Positions 8,603-18,361 are shown, counted from the first letter of the stretch. The stretch: 64,000 bases of DNA from Porticoccus sp041395745 (GCA_041395745.1 JAWKZV010000003.1:62001-126000), one strand, 5' to 3'. The notes: generated from the letters alone by a model not told the origin. Program-made: numbers and translations.

Positions 8603-11600
8603 TCAGGCTTCGGCCAATTCAACCGCCTGGTTTACATCCACGCTCACAAGCCTGGACACACCGGGCTCGTGCATGGTGACCCCCATCAACTGATTGGCCA
8701 TCTCCATGGCAATCTTGTTGTGGGAAATATAAATAAACTGCACCTTCGACGACATTTCCGCCACCATCCGCGCATAGCGCCCCACGTTGGCATCATCCAG
8801 CGGGGCATCCACTTCATCGAGCATACAGAACGGCGCCGGGTTGAGATGGAAGATAGAGAATACCAGCGCGATGGCTGTCATTGCCTTTTCTCCCCCGGAC
8901 AACAGGTGAATCGTCGTATTCTTTTTCCCCGGCGGACGCGCCATGATCGCCACCCCGGTATCCAACAGGTCTTCTCCCGTCAGCTCCAGGTAGGCGTGAC
9001 CACCGCCGAACATTTTCGGAAACAATTCCTGTAGTGACCCATTGATCCGGTCGAAAGTTTCCTTGAAGCGGGTGCGAGTCTCCCGGTCGATTTTGCGAAT
9101 GGCATTTTCCAGGGTCTGCAACGCCTCTTCCAGCTCTGCATTCTGGGCATCGAGATAGGACTTGCGCTCGGATTCCACCCGGAATTCGTCGATCGCCGCC
9201 AGGTTGATCGGGCCGAGGCGCTGAATGCGGTTACCGATTTTTTCCAGCTCAGTTTCCCATTGGGTCAGGTCGGCATCCTCCGGCAACTCTGCCAACAGCG
9301 CGTCCAGATCGAAATTGTGCTCGGCAATCTGCTCGACAATAGTCTTGCTGCGGGTAACCAGGTCCTGGGCGGTGAGACGTTGTTGCTCCAGTTCTCCTCG
9401 CTGGCTCTGAATCTGTTGTTCCAATTCTGACCGGCGTTTCTCGGTTTCACGCATCTGGTGCTCAACCGACTCCAAGGCACGGCGGGCATCCGCCAGTTCT
9501 TTTTCCACCCGCAGGCGGCGCTCCAGCTGTTCCGCCAGCTGCTCCTGCAGTTCCAGCGTCGGGTCTTCATTCTGGTTGAATGCTGCGCGCAACTGCTCGC
9601 GGCGTTCCTGCAAACGGGCCACCTGGATTTCCAGGCGACCAAGACCTTCGCGGATGGAGTGCAACTGGGTGCTGACCGATTTCTCACGCATGGCCAGCTC
9701 ATGTTTGCGATCGCGATCGTGACGGGCACTCTGGCGCGCCTGATCGAGTGAAGCCCGGAAACCGTCGCGTTGGCGCAACAGCTCTTCCCTTCGCAGGGTA
9801 TCCTGCTCCATGGATTCAATAGCCGCGGATAACAACTGCCGGGCCTCGGCGAGATTCTCCTGCTCCAACTGCTGTTGCTGACGGGCTTCGTTCAGTTCGG
9901 CCTCGGCGCGGGCACGACGGGCGGCAAACTGTTCCACCTGCATCTGGTTGGCACTGAGTACCGAACGCAGCTCCGCATACTGGCGCTGCTGATCTGCCAC
10001 CTGGCGGGAAATAGCCTCCCGCTGCCCCTCCAGTTCAAGCAAGCGCTGCTCCGCTTCGCCTTTTCTGGCTTCCAGCTCAGCAATGGCAGCCTCACATTCG
10101 GACTGCTGGCGCCCCAACTGCTCCAGTTCCTGCTGTCGCTTCAGTACACCGGCGCGGGCATCCTGGTCCTTCGCCACCCGCAGCCAGTTTGCCCCGAGCC
10201 AGATACCATCGCGGGTGACCACCGACTCGCCAGCGGCCAGCCGGGAGCGCAACGCCAGAGCATCGGTCAGATTATCGGCAGCGTAGATACCTTCCAGCAG
10301 GGTGGCCGCGGCAGAACCGCTGACCCTGGCGGCCAGTCTGTCTGCCGATACGGTGTTATTGCCAACGGAGACTGCGTTGTCCACCAGGACCAGCTCGCCC
10401 TTGCTGAAGCTGCCCAGCTCGGCGGTGAGGTCAGCCAGGTTCTCGACACAAACTGCCTGCAGATAACTGCCCAGAACGGTTTCGACGGCTGTCTCCCACC
10501 CGGATTCCACCTGCAGAGTGGCGGCAAGGCGGGGGCGACCGCTCAGATCGTTGCTCTCAATCCATTGCTGTTGTTCACCATCCCCCCCAAGCGCCGCCTG
10601 CTGCAACGCTTCCAGGGATGATCGACGCCCCAACAGGGTTTGCAATTGCCCCCGCTGCTGATCCAGCTCAGTCCCGGCTCCGATACCCTGTTGCCGGGCA
10701 TTTTCGATCTCGCCGCTGAGACTTTCCACCGCGGCCTGCTGGTCGGCAAGGGCCAGTTCCACTTCTGCCAACTGCTCCTGCACCAGAGCAATTTCCTCCT
10801 GGAGAGGACTGTCACTGAGGTCGCGGTATTCCAGCTCGATTTTTTCAATGCGTTCATTGAGGCGACGCAGCACCTGTTCCAGATGCTGGATACGGGACTG
10901 CTGTACCTCCGCCTGCTGACGCGGCTCGGCGGCGCCCTGGTTGAAGTCATCCCAACTGGCCTGCCACTGCTGCATGGTCTCTTCCGCCTGCACCAGCGCC
11001 GCCTGAGACAGCTCCTCGGACCCGGCGACCCGCTCCAACTCCGGAACGATGTCGGTCAGTTCCCGCTCCCAACCCTCGGCTTTCTGGCGATCACTGCGCA
11101 GATGCTCTTCGGATTCGGCAAAATTGCGTTCTGTCTGGGCGAGGTCCTGCTGAAGCTCCCGGGCGCGATCCTGCACATGCTGAATCGCCTGTTCGATACG
11201 GGCCACTTCCGCGCCAATGGCGTAATAGCGACCCTGAACCTCGTTGAAGCCATCGCCAAATTCGGTGTATTCGCTGCGGTGGCGTTCCAGAGCGGTATCG
11301 CAACCACTGCGCTCGGTTACCAGCGACTCGATCTTCAATTCATAGTCGGTAATGACCTTGCGGCGCTCTGTCATCTGGCCTTCCAGAACCCGCCAGCGCA
11401 ACGCCTGCAGCTCCGCCTTGACCCGGCGTTCCTCTTTCTTGAATTCAGCGTATTTTTCTGCCGCCTGGGCCTGGCGTTCGAGGCGGCCCAACTGGCGCCC
11501 CAACTCTTCGCGAATATCCGTGAGTCGCTCCAGGTTTTCCTGGGTCCGGCGCATGCGGCTTTCGGTGTCTTTGCGGCGCTCCTTGTACTTGGAGATACCC

Positions 11601-12103
11601 GCGGCCTCTTCGATGTAGATCCGCAATTCGTCTGGCTTGGCCTCGATCAGGTTGGAAATCATGCCCTGTTCGATGATGGCGTAGCTGCGCGGCCCCAGTC
11701 CGGTACCGAGAAAGATATCGGTGATATCCCGGCGACGGCATTTGTTGCCATTGAGGAAATAATTGGATTGCCCGTCGCGGGTCACCTTGCGCTTGACAGA
11801 GATCTCGCTCCAGCTGGCGTATTCCCCGCCCAGGGTGCTGTCGGAGTTATCGAATACCAGTTCGATGGAAGCCTGCCCCACCGGCTTGCGCCCGCCAGAG
11901 CCATTGAAAATGACATCAGTCATCGACTCGCCGCGCAGGTGTTTGGCGGAGCTTTCCCCCATCACCCAGCGCACAGCGTCGATAATGTTGGACTTGCCGC
12001 AACCATTGGGGCCGACAATCGCGCAGAGGTTACTGGGAAAGGACACGGTGGTCGGGTCGACAAACGACTTGAACCCCGCCAGTTTGATACATTTCAGGCG
12101 CAT
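8603..12103 (-). CDS. smc: Chromosome partition protein SMC
   Basis: A 1166-residue condensin ATPase that organises and segregates the chromosome. It has an N-terminal ATPase half with Walker A GPNGCGKSN near residue 32, two long coiled coils (about 165-490 and 670-1000), a hinge domain at about 505-650, and a C-terminal half with the signature LSGGEKAMTAIALVF and Walker B FCMLDEVDAPLDD. Length is typical. It is transcribed toward zipA and ligA. Partner genes scpA/scpB are not in the window. A sigma70-type promoter is seen at 12195-12222. Confidence 0.97.
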   Translation of the reverse strand: MRLKCIKLAGFKSFVDPTTVSFPSNLCAIVGPNGCGKSNIIDAVRWVMGESSAKHLRGESMTDVIFNGSGGRKPVGQASIELVFDNSDSTLGGEYASWSEISVKRKVTRDGQSNYFLNGNKCRRRDITDIFLGTGLGPRSYAIIEQGMISNLIEAKPDELRIYIEEAAGISKYKERRKDTESRMRRTQENLERLTDIREELGRQLGRLERQAQAAEKYAEFKKEERRVKAELQALRWRVLEGQMTERRKVITDYELKIESLVTERSGCDTALERHRSEYTEFGDGFNEVQGRYYAIGAEVARIEQAIQHVQDRARELQQDLAQTERNFAESEEHLRSDRQKAEGWERELTDIVPELERVAGSEELSQAALVQAEETMQQWQASWDDFNQGAAEPRQQAEVQQSRIQHLEQVLRRLNERIEKIELEYRDLSDSPLQEEIALVQEQLAEVELALADQQAAVESLSGEIENARQQGIGAGTELDQQRGQLQTLLGRRSSLEALQQAALGGDGEQQQWIESNDLSGRPRLAATLQVESGWETAVETVLGSYLQAVCVENLADLTAELGSFSKGELVLVDNAVSVGNNTVSADRLAARVSGSAAATLLEGIYAADNLTDALALRSRLAAGESVVTRDGIWLGANWLRVAKDQDARAGVLKRQQELEQLGRQQSECEAAIAELEARKGEAEQRLLELEGQREAISRQVADQQRQYAELRSVLSANQMQVEQFAARRARAEAELNEARQQQQLEQENLAEARQLLSAAIESMEQDTLRREELLRQRDGFRASLDQARQSARHDRDRKHELAMREKSVSTQLHSIREGLGRLEIQVARLQERREQLRAAFNQNEDPTLELQEQLAEQLERRLRVEKELADARRALESVEHQMRETEKRRSELEQQIQSQRGELEQQRLTAQDLVTRSKTIVEQIAEHNFDLDALLAELPEDADLTQWETELEKIGNRIQRLGPINLAAIDEFRVESERKSYLDAQNAELEEALQTLENAIRKIDRETRTRFKETFDRINGSLQELFPKMFGGGHAYLELTGEDLLDTGVAIMARPPGKKNTTIHLLSGGEKAMTAIALVFSIFHLNPAPFCMLDEVDAPLDDANVGRYARMVAEMSSKVQFIYISHNKIAMEMANQLMGVTMHEPGVSRLVSVDVNQAVELAEA

Positions 12104-12194
12104 TGATGTCTCTTTGAAATTGGCTGTTCAGCCACAAATCGCACTGTTGAGAAAGCAGAATTTCTCCTGCCCCCACAAGCAGCTAAAGGCTCTG

Positions 12195-12222
12195 ATTGTA
12201 CACCGCTGTACAGGGTCCACAA
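12195..12222 (-). promoter_or_regulatory. Putative sigma70 promoter of smc
   Basis: On the minus strand, TTGTGG (12217-12222), a 16-bp spacer and TACAAT (12195-12200) lie about 90 bp upstream of the smc ATG, just after the ccmI stop codon. Confidence 0.5.
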
Positions 12223-12234
12223 GCGACCCCTGAA

Positions 12235-13425
12235 CTATAATTGCCGATCGATGATCACCGCTTGGGAAACGCTCCCCTCGGACAGGGACAGCGCCTCGCT
12301 GACGCCCTCCAGATCACCCGGTGCAGGAACCGCCGAACCACTTTGCGAGACGCGGGCCACCACCTGAATCTGGCTGGCGGAAGACAGCAATTTGCCGCCG
12401 GGCATGGCCATGGTGTCGTCCAGGGTCACCGTCGCAGGCAGGTCTGATACCTGCAAACGCGCCACTGCCAGCGGCATCGGCGGCCCCTGCCACTCGCGGG
12501 CAAATACATACACCAACTGGTTCGGGTCCGCTTTCAGGTCTGACGCCAGGGCAACTTGCACCTGCAGGGATGGCAGTTCAACACCCAATTGCTGCCGGGC
12601 CCGGTCAATACCGGCCTGCAGAGCCTTGGCCTGTGGCAATGCCGGGTGAATGGCACGCAGCGCCGTCTGCCAGCTGGAAATGGCAAGGCGATAATCACCG
12701 CTTTCAAATGCGCGAATCCCCTGCATACCCAACGCTGTGAGGTTATTGGGGTCCGCCGCGAGTGCGCGATCAAGGGCTTCGCCCGCAGCGCCGTCAAAGC
12801 GGTTGCCTGAGGCAAAATAGACCGCCTGAGCGTACTCCGCCAGCAACTCGGCATCCTCCGGACTCAGCTTGACAGCTTTCTGGTAAGTCGCGCTGGCCTG
12901 GAGAAAATCATTGTCCTCCAACTGCAGTCGCGCCAGGGAAACCAGATAGTAAAGATTGTCCGGCTGGCTTTGCAGGCGCCTGTCGATGCGCTTCACGAGC
13001 TGTTGGCGCAACTGCTGATCACCCTCGGCATCCAGGTCACCCTGCATGCGCTGCTCCATCAACGATGTGATGGCAACGTCGTCACTGGCACCGAGCATCT
13101 GGTAGATGCCAAAAGACAGCAGCGGCAACAACAGCAGTCCGACCAGCAACAGCCAGGCTCCGCGACCACTGGACACAGCCTGCGGTGAGGCATCTGTTTC
13201 ATCTGCCAACAACAGGCGCTGCTGCTCTGCCAACAACTCCCCGTGCTGCGCAGTATCAATTTCCCCATCGGCAAGCTGGCGATCCAGCTCTGCCTGTTGC
13301 TCCCGGTAAAGAACAACATTGGCGTGAACAGGGTCAGCTGTTTCCGCCCCCCTTTCCTTCCTAACCAGCGGATAGATCACAAAAGCGGCTGCCACCAATG
13401 TCAGCAACCCGAGCACCAACCACAT
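12235..13425 (-). CDS. ccmI: Cytochrome c biogenesis protein CcmI
   Basis: A 396-residue haem-lyase subunit thought to chaperone apocytochrome c. Two membrane helices (residues 2-22 and about 93-113) flank a cytoplasmic acidic loop. A periplasmic TPR region follows (about 140-290, e.g. YLVSLARLQLEDNDFLQAS), then a C-terminal beta-rich domain (VYVFAREWQGPPMPLAVARL). The ATG at 13425 overlaps the TGA of the full-length ccmH frame by one base (TGATG). This supports the reading that ccmH should extend to 13425. It is the last gene of the ccm operon. Confidence 0.93.
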   Translation of the reverse strand: MWLVLGLLTLVAAAFVIYPLVRKERGAETADPVHANVVLYREQQAELDRQLADGEIDTAQHGELLAEQQRLLLADETDASPQAVSSGRGAWLLLVGLLLLPLLSFGIYQMLGASDDVAITSLMEQRMQGDLDAEGDQQLRQQLVKRIDRRLQSQPDNLYYLVSLARLQLEDNDFLQASATYQKAVKLSPEDAELLAEYAQAVYFASGNRFDGAAGEALDRALAADPNNLTALGMQGIRAFESGDYRLAISSWQTALRAIHPALPQAKALQAGIDRARQQLGVELPSLQVQVALASDLKADPNQLVYVFAREWQGPPMPLAVARLQVSDLPATVTLDDTMAMPGGKLLSSASQIQVVARVSQSGSAVPAPGDLEGVSEALSLSEGSVSQAVIIDRQL

Positions 13426-13492
13426 CAATGATTATCCTCACTATCCGCCCCTGCTTTTCCCGGCTCGGCACCGGGTTCTTCCAGCAGCGCTT

Positions 13493-13936
13493 TCAGCCGA
13501 CTTTCCTCGTCACCGGCCAGGGGGCAGCCGCCACCGGCGCAGCCTGACGGCGACGAACCAGCAATACGATCACCAGCCCGATCAACACCAACAGTCCGGG
13601 CGTCAACCACAGCACCAGGGTCGTCTCCTTGACCGGAGGTTTGTAGAGCACAAATTCGCCGTAACGCGCCACCAGGAAGTCGACAATCTCCTGGTCGGAC
13701 TTGCCCTCCTCCAGCATGCGGTAGATCTCCTCCCGCAGGTCAGCCGCGATCGGGGAATTGGAATCCGCCAGGTTCTGATTCTGGCACTTCGGGCAGCGCA
13801 GCTCCTCGACCAGGGTCTGGTAACGCTGCCGCTCGCTCTCGCTGGAAAAAGCCCGCACGTCCACGCCCGACCAGGCCGACAGCGAGGCACCCAACATCAG
13901 GAGCAGCGACAAATGGATCAATAGGCGATGGAACAC
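13493..13936 (-). CDS. ccmH: Cytochrome c maturation protein CcmH (C-terminus frameshifted)
   Basis: Thiol-disulfide haem-lyase subunit that reduces apocytochrome c. As read it has 147 residues: a signal peptide, the redox motif LRCPKCQNQN (Cys48, Cys51), a helical domain, and a membrane helix near 108-127. The GTG at 13936 fits a signal peptide; the frame is open upstream but has no sensible N-terminus. The last residues (APWPVTRKVG) are foreign. One extra base in the G5 run at 13520-13524 would instead give a tail LAGDEESRLKALLEE ending at 13425, coupled to ccmI. So a one-base loss, genuine or an error, truncates the cytoplasmic tail. Confidence 0.88.
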   Translation of the reverse strand: MFHRLLIHLSLLLMLGASLSAWSGVDVRAFSSESERQRYQTLVEELRCPKCQNQNLADSNSPIAADLREEIYRMLEEGKSDQEIVDFLVARYGEFVLYKPPVKETTLVLWLTPGLLVLIGLVIVLLVRRRQAAPVAAAPWPVTRKVG

Positions 13937-13971
13937 GGGGTAGATTTCCGTCTCGTGAAATGGAATGGCGA

Positions 13972-14343
13972 TTACAAGTCTTCGATCACTTCCTTCGCTG
14001 CACGGAATGCTTCCTGCAGAGCGGGGGCACCGATATAGGGTCCGGTGTGCAACAGCACTTCGCGGATCTCTTCCGGGGTACAGCCATTGCGCAGGGCGCC
14101 CCGCACATGGCCTTTCAACTCCGCCGGAGCCTTCAGCGCCGCCAGCACGGAAATGGTGATGATGCTGCGGGTTTTCAGCGGCAGGGTTTCCCTGGCCCAA
14201 ACAGAACCCCAGCAGTTCTCGTTGATGTAATCCTGAACCGGGCTGGTGAACTCGGTAACCGCACTCATTGCTCGGTCCACAAACTCGTCTCCCATCACTC
14301 TGCGACGGACATTCATACCGCGTTGATAATCTTCATCAGCCAT
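13972..14343 (-). CDS. Carboxymuconolactone decarboxylase-family protein
   Basis: A 123-residue all-helical AhpD/CMD-fold protein. It carries the CMD segments RSIITISVLAALKAP and GCTPEEIREVLLHTGPYIGAP. It lacks the CxxC pair of AhpD, so a peroxidase-reductase role is not supported. 4-carboxymuconolactone decarboxylase is the nearest named relative, but no aromatic catabolism genes are nearby. It starts 9 bp after ccmG and ends 35 bp before ccmH, so it is an extra gene inside the ccm operon. Confidence 0.85.
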   Translation of the reverse strand: MADEDYQRGMNVRRRVMGDEFVDRAMSAVTEFTSPVQDYINENCWGSVWARETLPLKTRSIITISVLAALKAPAELKGHVRGALRNGCTPEEIREVLLHTGPYIGAPALQEAFRAAKEVIEDL

Positions 14344-14352
14344 GTTTTAACC

Positions 14353-14883
14353 TCATTGAAGCTGTTGCCATACCGGCAAGATTTTCTGCTGCCAGACGCG
14401 ATCGTCGATGGCGCCCACATGTTTGTAACGAATGGTGCCCTTGCCATCGATCACATAGGTTTCCGGAGCCCCGAACACCCCCAGGTCCAGCCCCAGGCGA
14501 CCATTGGCATCTACCACACTCAGCTCGAAGGGATCACCCTTCTCCGCCAGCCATTTGACGGCTTCCGCGCGATCATCCTTGTAATTGAGACCGATGATGC
14601 GCACACCCTGGGATGCCAGCTTGTTCAGATAGGGATGCTCCACCCGGCAGGTAATGCACCAGGTTGCCCAGACATTGAACAGTGCGGGCCGCCCCTGAAA
14701 CAGGTCCTGCTCAACCAGGCGCTGTTCATCGCCCAGCACCGGCAGGGAAAACTGCGGCACCGCTCGGTCGATCAGCGCCGACGGCATGGCATTGGGGTCC
14801 TTTTTCAGGCCATTCAGCAGGAATCCCGCCAACACGGCAAAAATGATCAGGGGAATAAACAGCTTCAACCGGGCCACAATCAC
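14353..14883 (-). CDS. ccmG: Thiol:disulfide interchange protein CcmG/DsbE
   Basis: A 176-residue membrane-anchored thioredoxin-like protein that passes reductant to CcmH and apocytochrome c. It has an N-terminal helix (LFIPLIIFAVLAGFLLNGL), then a periplasmic thioredoxin fold with the active site ATWCITCRVEHP (Cys76, Cys79), the GLNYKDD segment typical of CcmG, and the cis-proline loop GAPETYVID. Length and order after ccmF are standard. Confidence 0.95.
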   Translation of the reverse strand: MIVARLKLFIPLIIFAVLAGFLLNGLKKDPNAMPSALIDRAVPQFSLPVLGDEQRLVEQDLFQGRPALFNVWATWCITCRVEHPYLNKLASQGVRIIGLNYKDDRAEAVKWLAEKGDPFELSVVDANGRLGLDLGVFGAPETYVIDGKGTIRYKHVGAIDDRVWQQKILPVWQQLQ

Positions 14884-14888
14884 TCACC

Positions 14889-16862
14889 TCACTGATTGGC
14901 CGCCAGGGCTTCACTGGCTGTATCAACAACCCGCTGACGGCGATAACGCTTGTCCAGCACCGCGATCAGGCCACCGGCAGCCATCAACAAACCACCCAGC
15001 CAGAGCCAGCGAACAAACGGCTTAATATGGATGCGCACCGCCCAGGCATTGCCAGCCAGGGGCTCACCCAATGCCACGTAGAGATCGCGCCAGAAGCCGT
15101 TGCCGATAGCCGCTTCAGTCATGGTCTGGCCACTGGCCACATAGCGGCGCTTTTCCGGGTGCAACAGATCCACCGGGCGTCCGTTGCGGGTCACCGCTAC
15201 CAGAGCCTGATCGGAAATATAATTTGGCCCCTGTACCCGCCGCATCTCCACGAACTCAAACTGGTAACCGGCCATATCAACACTGTCACCGGGCTCCATG
15301 CGGACATCGCGCTGCTCGCTGTAGATGGTGGTCAATCCCGCACCCACGATGCACACCGCCACCCCCAGGTGAGCCAGCACCATACCGTAATAACTGCCCT
15401 TCAGTCGTTGCAGCCCGAACCAGCGGGAGCGGGAATGTCCGGATTTCCGCCACAGGTCTGACAGGGTAACCGCCGCCACCCAGAAGGCAACGCCCACTGT
15501 CACACCGGCCATCAGCGAATAGTCATCGCCATAAAACAACGGGAACAATGCTCCGAACAACAACGACAGAACCACCGGAATACTCAGGGATCGCCCCAGA
15601 TCCGTCAGGCCGTTGCGCTTCCAGCGCAATACCGAGCCCACCGCCATCAACACTGCCAGCACCAGCATCAGCGGCACAAAAAACAGGTTGAAATAGGGAG
15701 GCCCCACCGAGATCTTGCCCCAATCGAGCACGTCGGCAATCAGGGGGTAGAGGGTTCCGAGCAGAATGATCACCATGCCACTGACCAGCAGGATGTTGTT
15801 GATCAGCAAAAACATTTCCCGCGACATGCCGTCAAAGCTGGCGATACCCTTCACCGCCGGGCCTCGCAGGGCGTAGAGCAGCAGCGAACCACCGACGACG
15901 AGGGCCAGGAAAATCAGGATGAAGACACCCCTCTCCGGGTCCGCTGCGAAAGCGTGAACAGACGTCAGCACGCCGGAGCGCACCAGGAAAGTGCCCAACA
16001 GGCTTAGGGAAAAGGCGAAGATGGCCAACAGCAGAGTCCAGCTGCGGAATACACCGCGCTTCTCGGTCACCGCCAGGGTATGCACCAGCGCCGCCCCAAC
16101 CAGCCAGGGCATAAACGAGGCATTCTCCACCGGGTCCCAGAACCACCAGCCGCCCCAGCCCAATTCATAGTAGGCCCACCAGCTACCCAGGGCGATTCCC
16201 AGGGTCAGGAACATCCAGGCCACATTGGTCCAGGGTCGAGTCCAGCGCGCCCAGGCCGCATCCATACGCCCCGCCAACAGTGCCGCGATAGCAAACGCAA
16301 AAGCCACCGAAAAGCCCACGTACCCCATATACAGCATGGGGGGATGAACGATCAGGCCGAAGTCCTGTAACAGGGGATTGAGATCGGCGCCCTCCATCGG
16401 CGAGAAGGGCAGATTGCGCTCAAAGGGGTTGGAGGTAAACAGCAAAAAAAGGTAGAAGCCGACGCTGATCATGCCCATGATCGACAGCACCCGGGCCACC
16501 AGCTGGCGCGGCAGAGACTGGCTGAACAGCGCCACGGCGAAGCTCCAGATAGCCAGAATCAGCACCCACAACAACAGTGAGCCCTCGTGGGCACCCCAGA
16601 CCGCACTTACCTTGAAGTAGTCCGGCAACAGGGTGTTGGAGTTGGCTGCCACATAGCGGACCGAAAAGTCATCATTGAGGAACAGAGCCACCAGGCAAGC
16701 AAAACTGAATGCCACCATCACGGCTTGACCGACCACCAGGGGCCTGGCCGACGCCATCCACAGGCGGTTACCCACTGCCGCACCGGCGAGAGGAATCACA
16801 GCCTGAAGCACCGCCAACACCAGGGCAAGAATCAGGGCAAAATGGCCGTATTCAGCGGTCAC
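14889..16862 (-). CDS. ccmF: Haem lyase subunit CcmF
   Basis: A 657-residue polytopic protein that ligates haem to apocytochrome c with CcmH/CcmI. About 15 hydrophobic helices are visible. The tryptophan-rich haem-handling motif WGGWWFWDPVENASFMPW lies near residues 232-250. A large periplasmic domain sits before the last helix (about 515-615). The start is GTG at 16862, preceded by an AGGAG ribosome site nine bases upstream. It ends 5 bp before ccmG. Confidence 0.96.
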   Translation of the reverse strand: MTAEYGHFALILALVLAVLQAVIPLAGAAVGNRLWMASARPLVVGQAVMVAFSFACLVALFLNDDFSVRYVAANSNTLLPDYFKVSAVWGAHEGSLLLWVLILAIWSFAVALFSQSLPRQLVARVLSIMGMISVGFYLFLLFTSNPFERNLPFSPMEGADLNPLLQDFGLIVHPPMLYMGYVGFSVAFAFAIAALLAGRMDAAWARWTRPWTNVAWMFLTLGIALGSWWAYYELGWGGWWFWDPVENASFMPWLVGAALVHTLAVTEKRGVFRSWTLLLAIFAFSLSLLGTFLVRSGVLTSVHAFAADPERGVFILIFLALVVGGSLLLYALRGPAVKGIASFDGMSREMFLLINNILLVSGMVIILLGTLYPLIADVLDWGKISVGPPYFNLFFVPLMLVLAVLMAVGSVLRWKRNGLTDLGRSLSIPVVLSLLFGALFPLFYGDDYSLMAGVTVGVAFWVAAVTLSDLWRKSGHSRSRWFGLQRLKGSYYGMVLAHLGVAVCIVGAGLTTIYSEQRDVRMEPGDSVDMAGYQFEFVEMRRVQGPNYISDQALVAVTRNGRPVDLLHPEKRRYVASGQTMTEAAIGNGFWRDLYVALGEPLAGNAWAVRIHIKPFVRWLWLGGLLMAAGGLIAVLDKRYRRQRVVDTASEALAANQ

Positions 16863-16893
16863 TGTTGAGATCTCCTATCAAGATAGGGGCGGA

Positions 16894-17349
16894 TCAACCG
16901 CCTTCCGCCGAGGACTTGGCGCGCTGATGGGCCTCATTCATGGCATCTGCCACTTCCGGAGGGGTATAGTTCTCGTCGTGTTTGGCGAGCACTTCGGAAG
17001 CCATGAACACGCCATCACCGTTCAGCTCCCCGGTCACCACAGCGGCCTCACCTTCGGAAAACAGATCGGGCAGGATGCCGGTGTAATGGACTTCCACATC
17101 TGCTGCGCCATCGGTGATCAGGAAACTGACAAACAGCGAATCGTCGGCGCGTTTGACACTGCCGTCCACCACCATACCACCGGCGCGAATCCGCACTGCC
17201 TCAGGGGCCTCGCCGGATACGATTTTGGCCGGGGGGTAAAACAGGTTGATGTTTTCCCGCAGGGCGAAGCTCATCAGCCCTATTGCGATAGAAGCCACTA
17301 CTACTATGAAAATCACCAGAAACAGGCGCTGACGACGTATTGGATGCAT
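16894..17349 (-). CDS. ccmE: Haem chaperone CcmE
   Basis: A 151-residue periplasmic OB-fold haem chaperone anchored by one N-terminal helix (residues 8-29). It binds haem covalently through His124 in the motif LAKHDENYTP, with Tyr128 also conserved. It receives haem from CcmC and hands it to CcmF. The tail is short and hydrophilic. It lies 5 bp downstream of ccmD. Confidence 0.95.
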   Translation of the reverse strand: MHPIRRQRLFLVIFIVVVASIAIGLMSFALRENINLFYPPAKIVSGEAPEAVRIRAGGMVVDGSVKRADDSLFVSFLITDGAADVEVHYTGILPDLFSEGEAAVVTGELNGDGVFMASEVLAKHDENYTPPEVADAMNEAHQRAKSSAEGG

Positions 17350-17354
17350 TGTGT

Positions 17355-17573
17355 CTAATCCAGGCTCTCTGTAGCCGAAACATTGTCGTGCTGACGAGCG
17401 GCTTCACGGCGCAGTTGCCGCTCCACGTCCTCCAGCAAACGACGGCGGCGGCGCAGTGGGCTGATGACCAACCACAGCATCACCGCAATGGAAATCACAT
17501 AGGCTGACCACACATAGGGGCCGTGCCCGCTCATTTGCAGGAAGTCCTGCAGGCTCTCAAAGCGGAACATCAT
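17355..17573 (-). CDS. ccmD: Haem exporter protein CcmD
   Basis: A 72-residue small membrane protein with one helix (VWSAYVISIAVMLWLVI) and a basic cytoplasmic coil rich in Arg. It releases holo-CcmE from the CcmABC complex. The conserved HGPYVWSAY segment is present. The start (ATGATG) overlaps the ccmC stop, showing translational coupling. Confidence 0.92.
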   Translation of the reverse strand: MMFRFESLQDFLQMSGHGPYVWSAYVISIAVMLWLVISPLRRRRRLLEDVERQLRREAARQHDNVSATESLD

Positions 17574-18322
17574 TGTCCGTCTCCCATGCCGGGAACCGCC
17601 ATATCCTGTACCCAGCGGGTACGGCGCTCGCGATAGAGGATTTCCGCACGGGTATTGAGGATCAGCACCACCGCATAAAAACAGTAAAACCCGATAATCA
17701 TCACCAGCAGGGGATGAAACATATCAGGGTGCATGGAAGGCGCCTTGGTCAACTTGATGGTGGCCGGCTGGTGCAGGGTGTACCACCAATCCACCGACTT
17801 GTAGATGATCGGAATATTCACCATACCTACTAAAGACAACACGGCGCTGGCCTTGTTCGCTGCATCCAGGCTGCTGTAGGAGTATTGCAGGGCAATCACA
17901 CCGAGATACAGAAAAAACAGCACCAGCATCGAGGTTATTCGAGCATCCCACACCCAATAGGTTCCCCAGGTGGGCTTACCCCACACAGAACCCGTCACCA
18001 GCGCGATGAACGTCAGTGCTGCGCCAATTGGCGCCGCCGACTTCATCACCATGTCCGCCAGTTTCATCTTCCAGATCAGGCCGATGGCTCCGGCCAATGC
18101 CATCACGTAATAACCCGCCAGGGCCAGGAAGGATGCCGGCACATGAATGTAAATGATGCGGAAGCTGTTGCCCTGCTTGGCGTCCTGAGGGGCGTAACCG
18201 AGCCCCCAGACAGTGCCAACTGCCAGCAACACCAGCGCCGCAACGGACAACCATGGCAACCACTTGCCGCTCGCCTGGTAGAACCAGCGCGGCGAACCCA
18301 ACCGATGAAACCACTGCCACAT
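17570..18322 (-). CDS. ccmC: Haem ABC transporter permease CcmC
   Basis: A 250-residue, six-helix inner-membrane protein that presents haem to CcmE. The tryptophan-rich motif WGKPTWGTYWVWDARITSM lies near residues 115-133, with conserved periplasmic histidines before and after it. Length is typical. It overlaps ccmD by four bases. Confidence 0.95.
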   Translation of the reverse strand: MWQWFHRLGSPRWFYQASGKWLPWLSVAALVLLAVGTVWGLGYAPQDAKQGNSFRIIYIHVPASFLALAGYYVMALAGAIGLIWKMKLADMVMKSAAPIGAALTFIALVTGSVWGKPTWGTYWVWDARITSMLVLFFLYLGVIALQYSYSSLDAANKASAVLSLVGMVNIPIIYKSVDWWYTLHQPATIKLTKAPSMHPDMFHPLLVMIIGFYCFYAVVLILNTRAEILYRERRTRWVQDMAVPGMGDGQ

Positions 18323-18361
18323 AGTCGTCTACTATCTCTCTCTAACCGTTTGCCGGGACCA

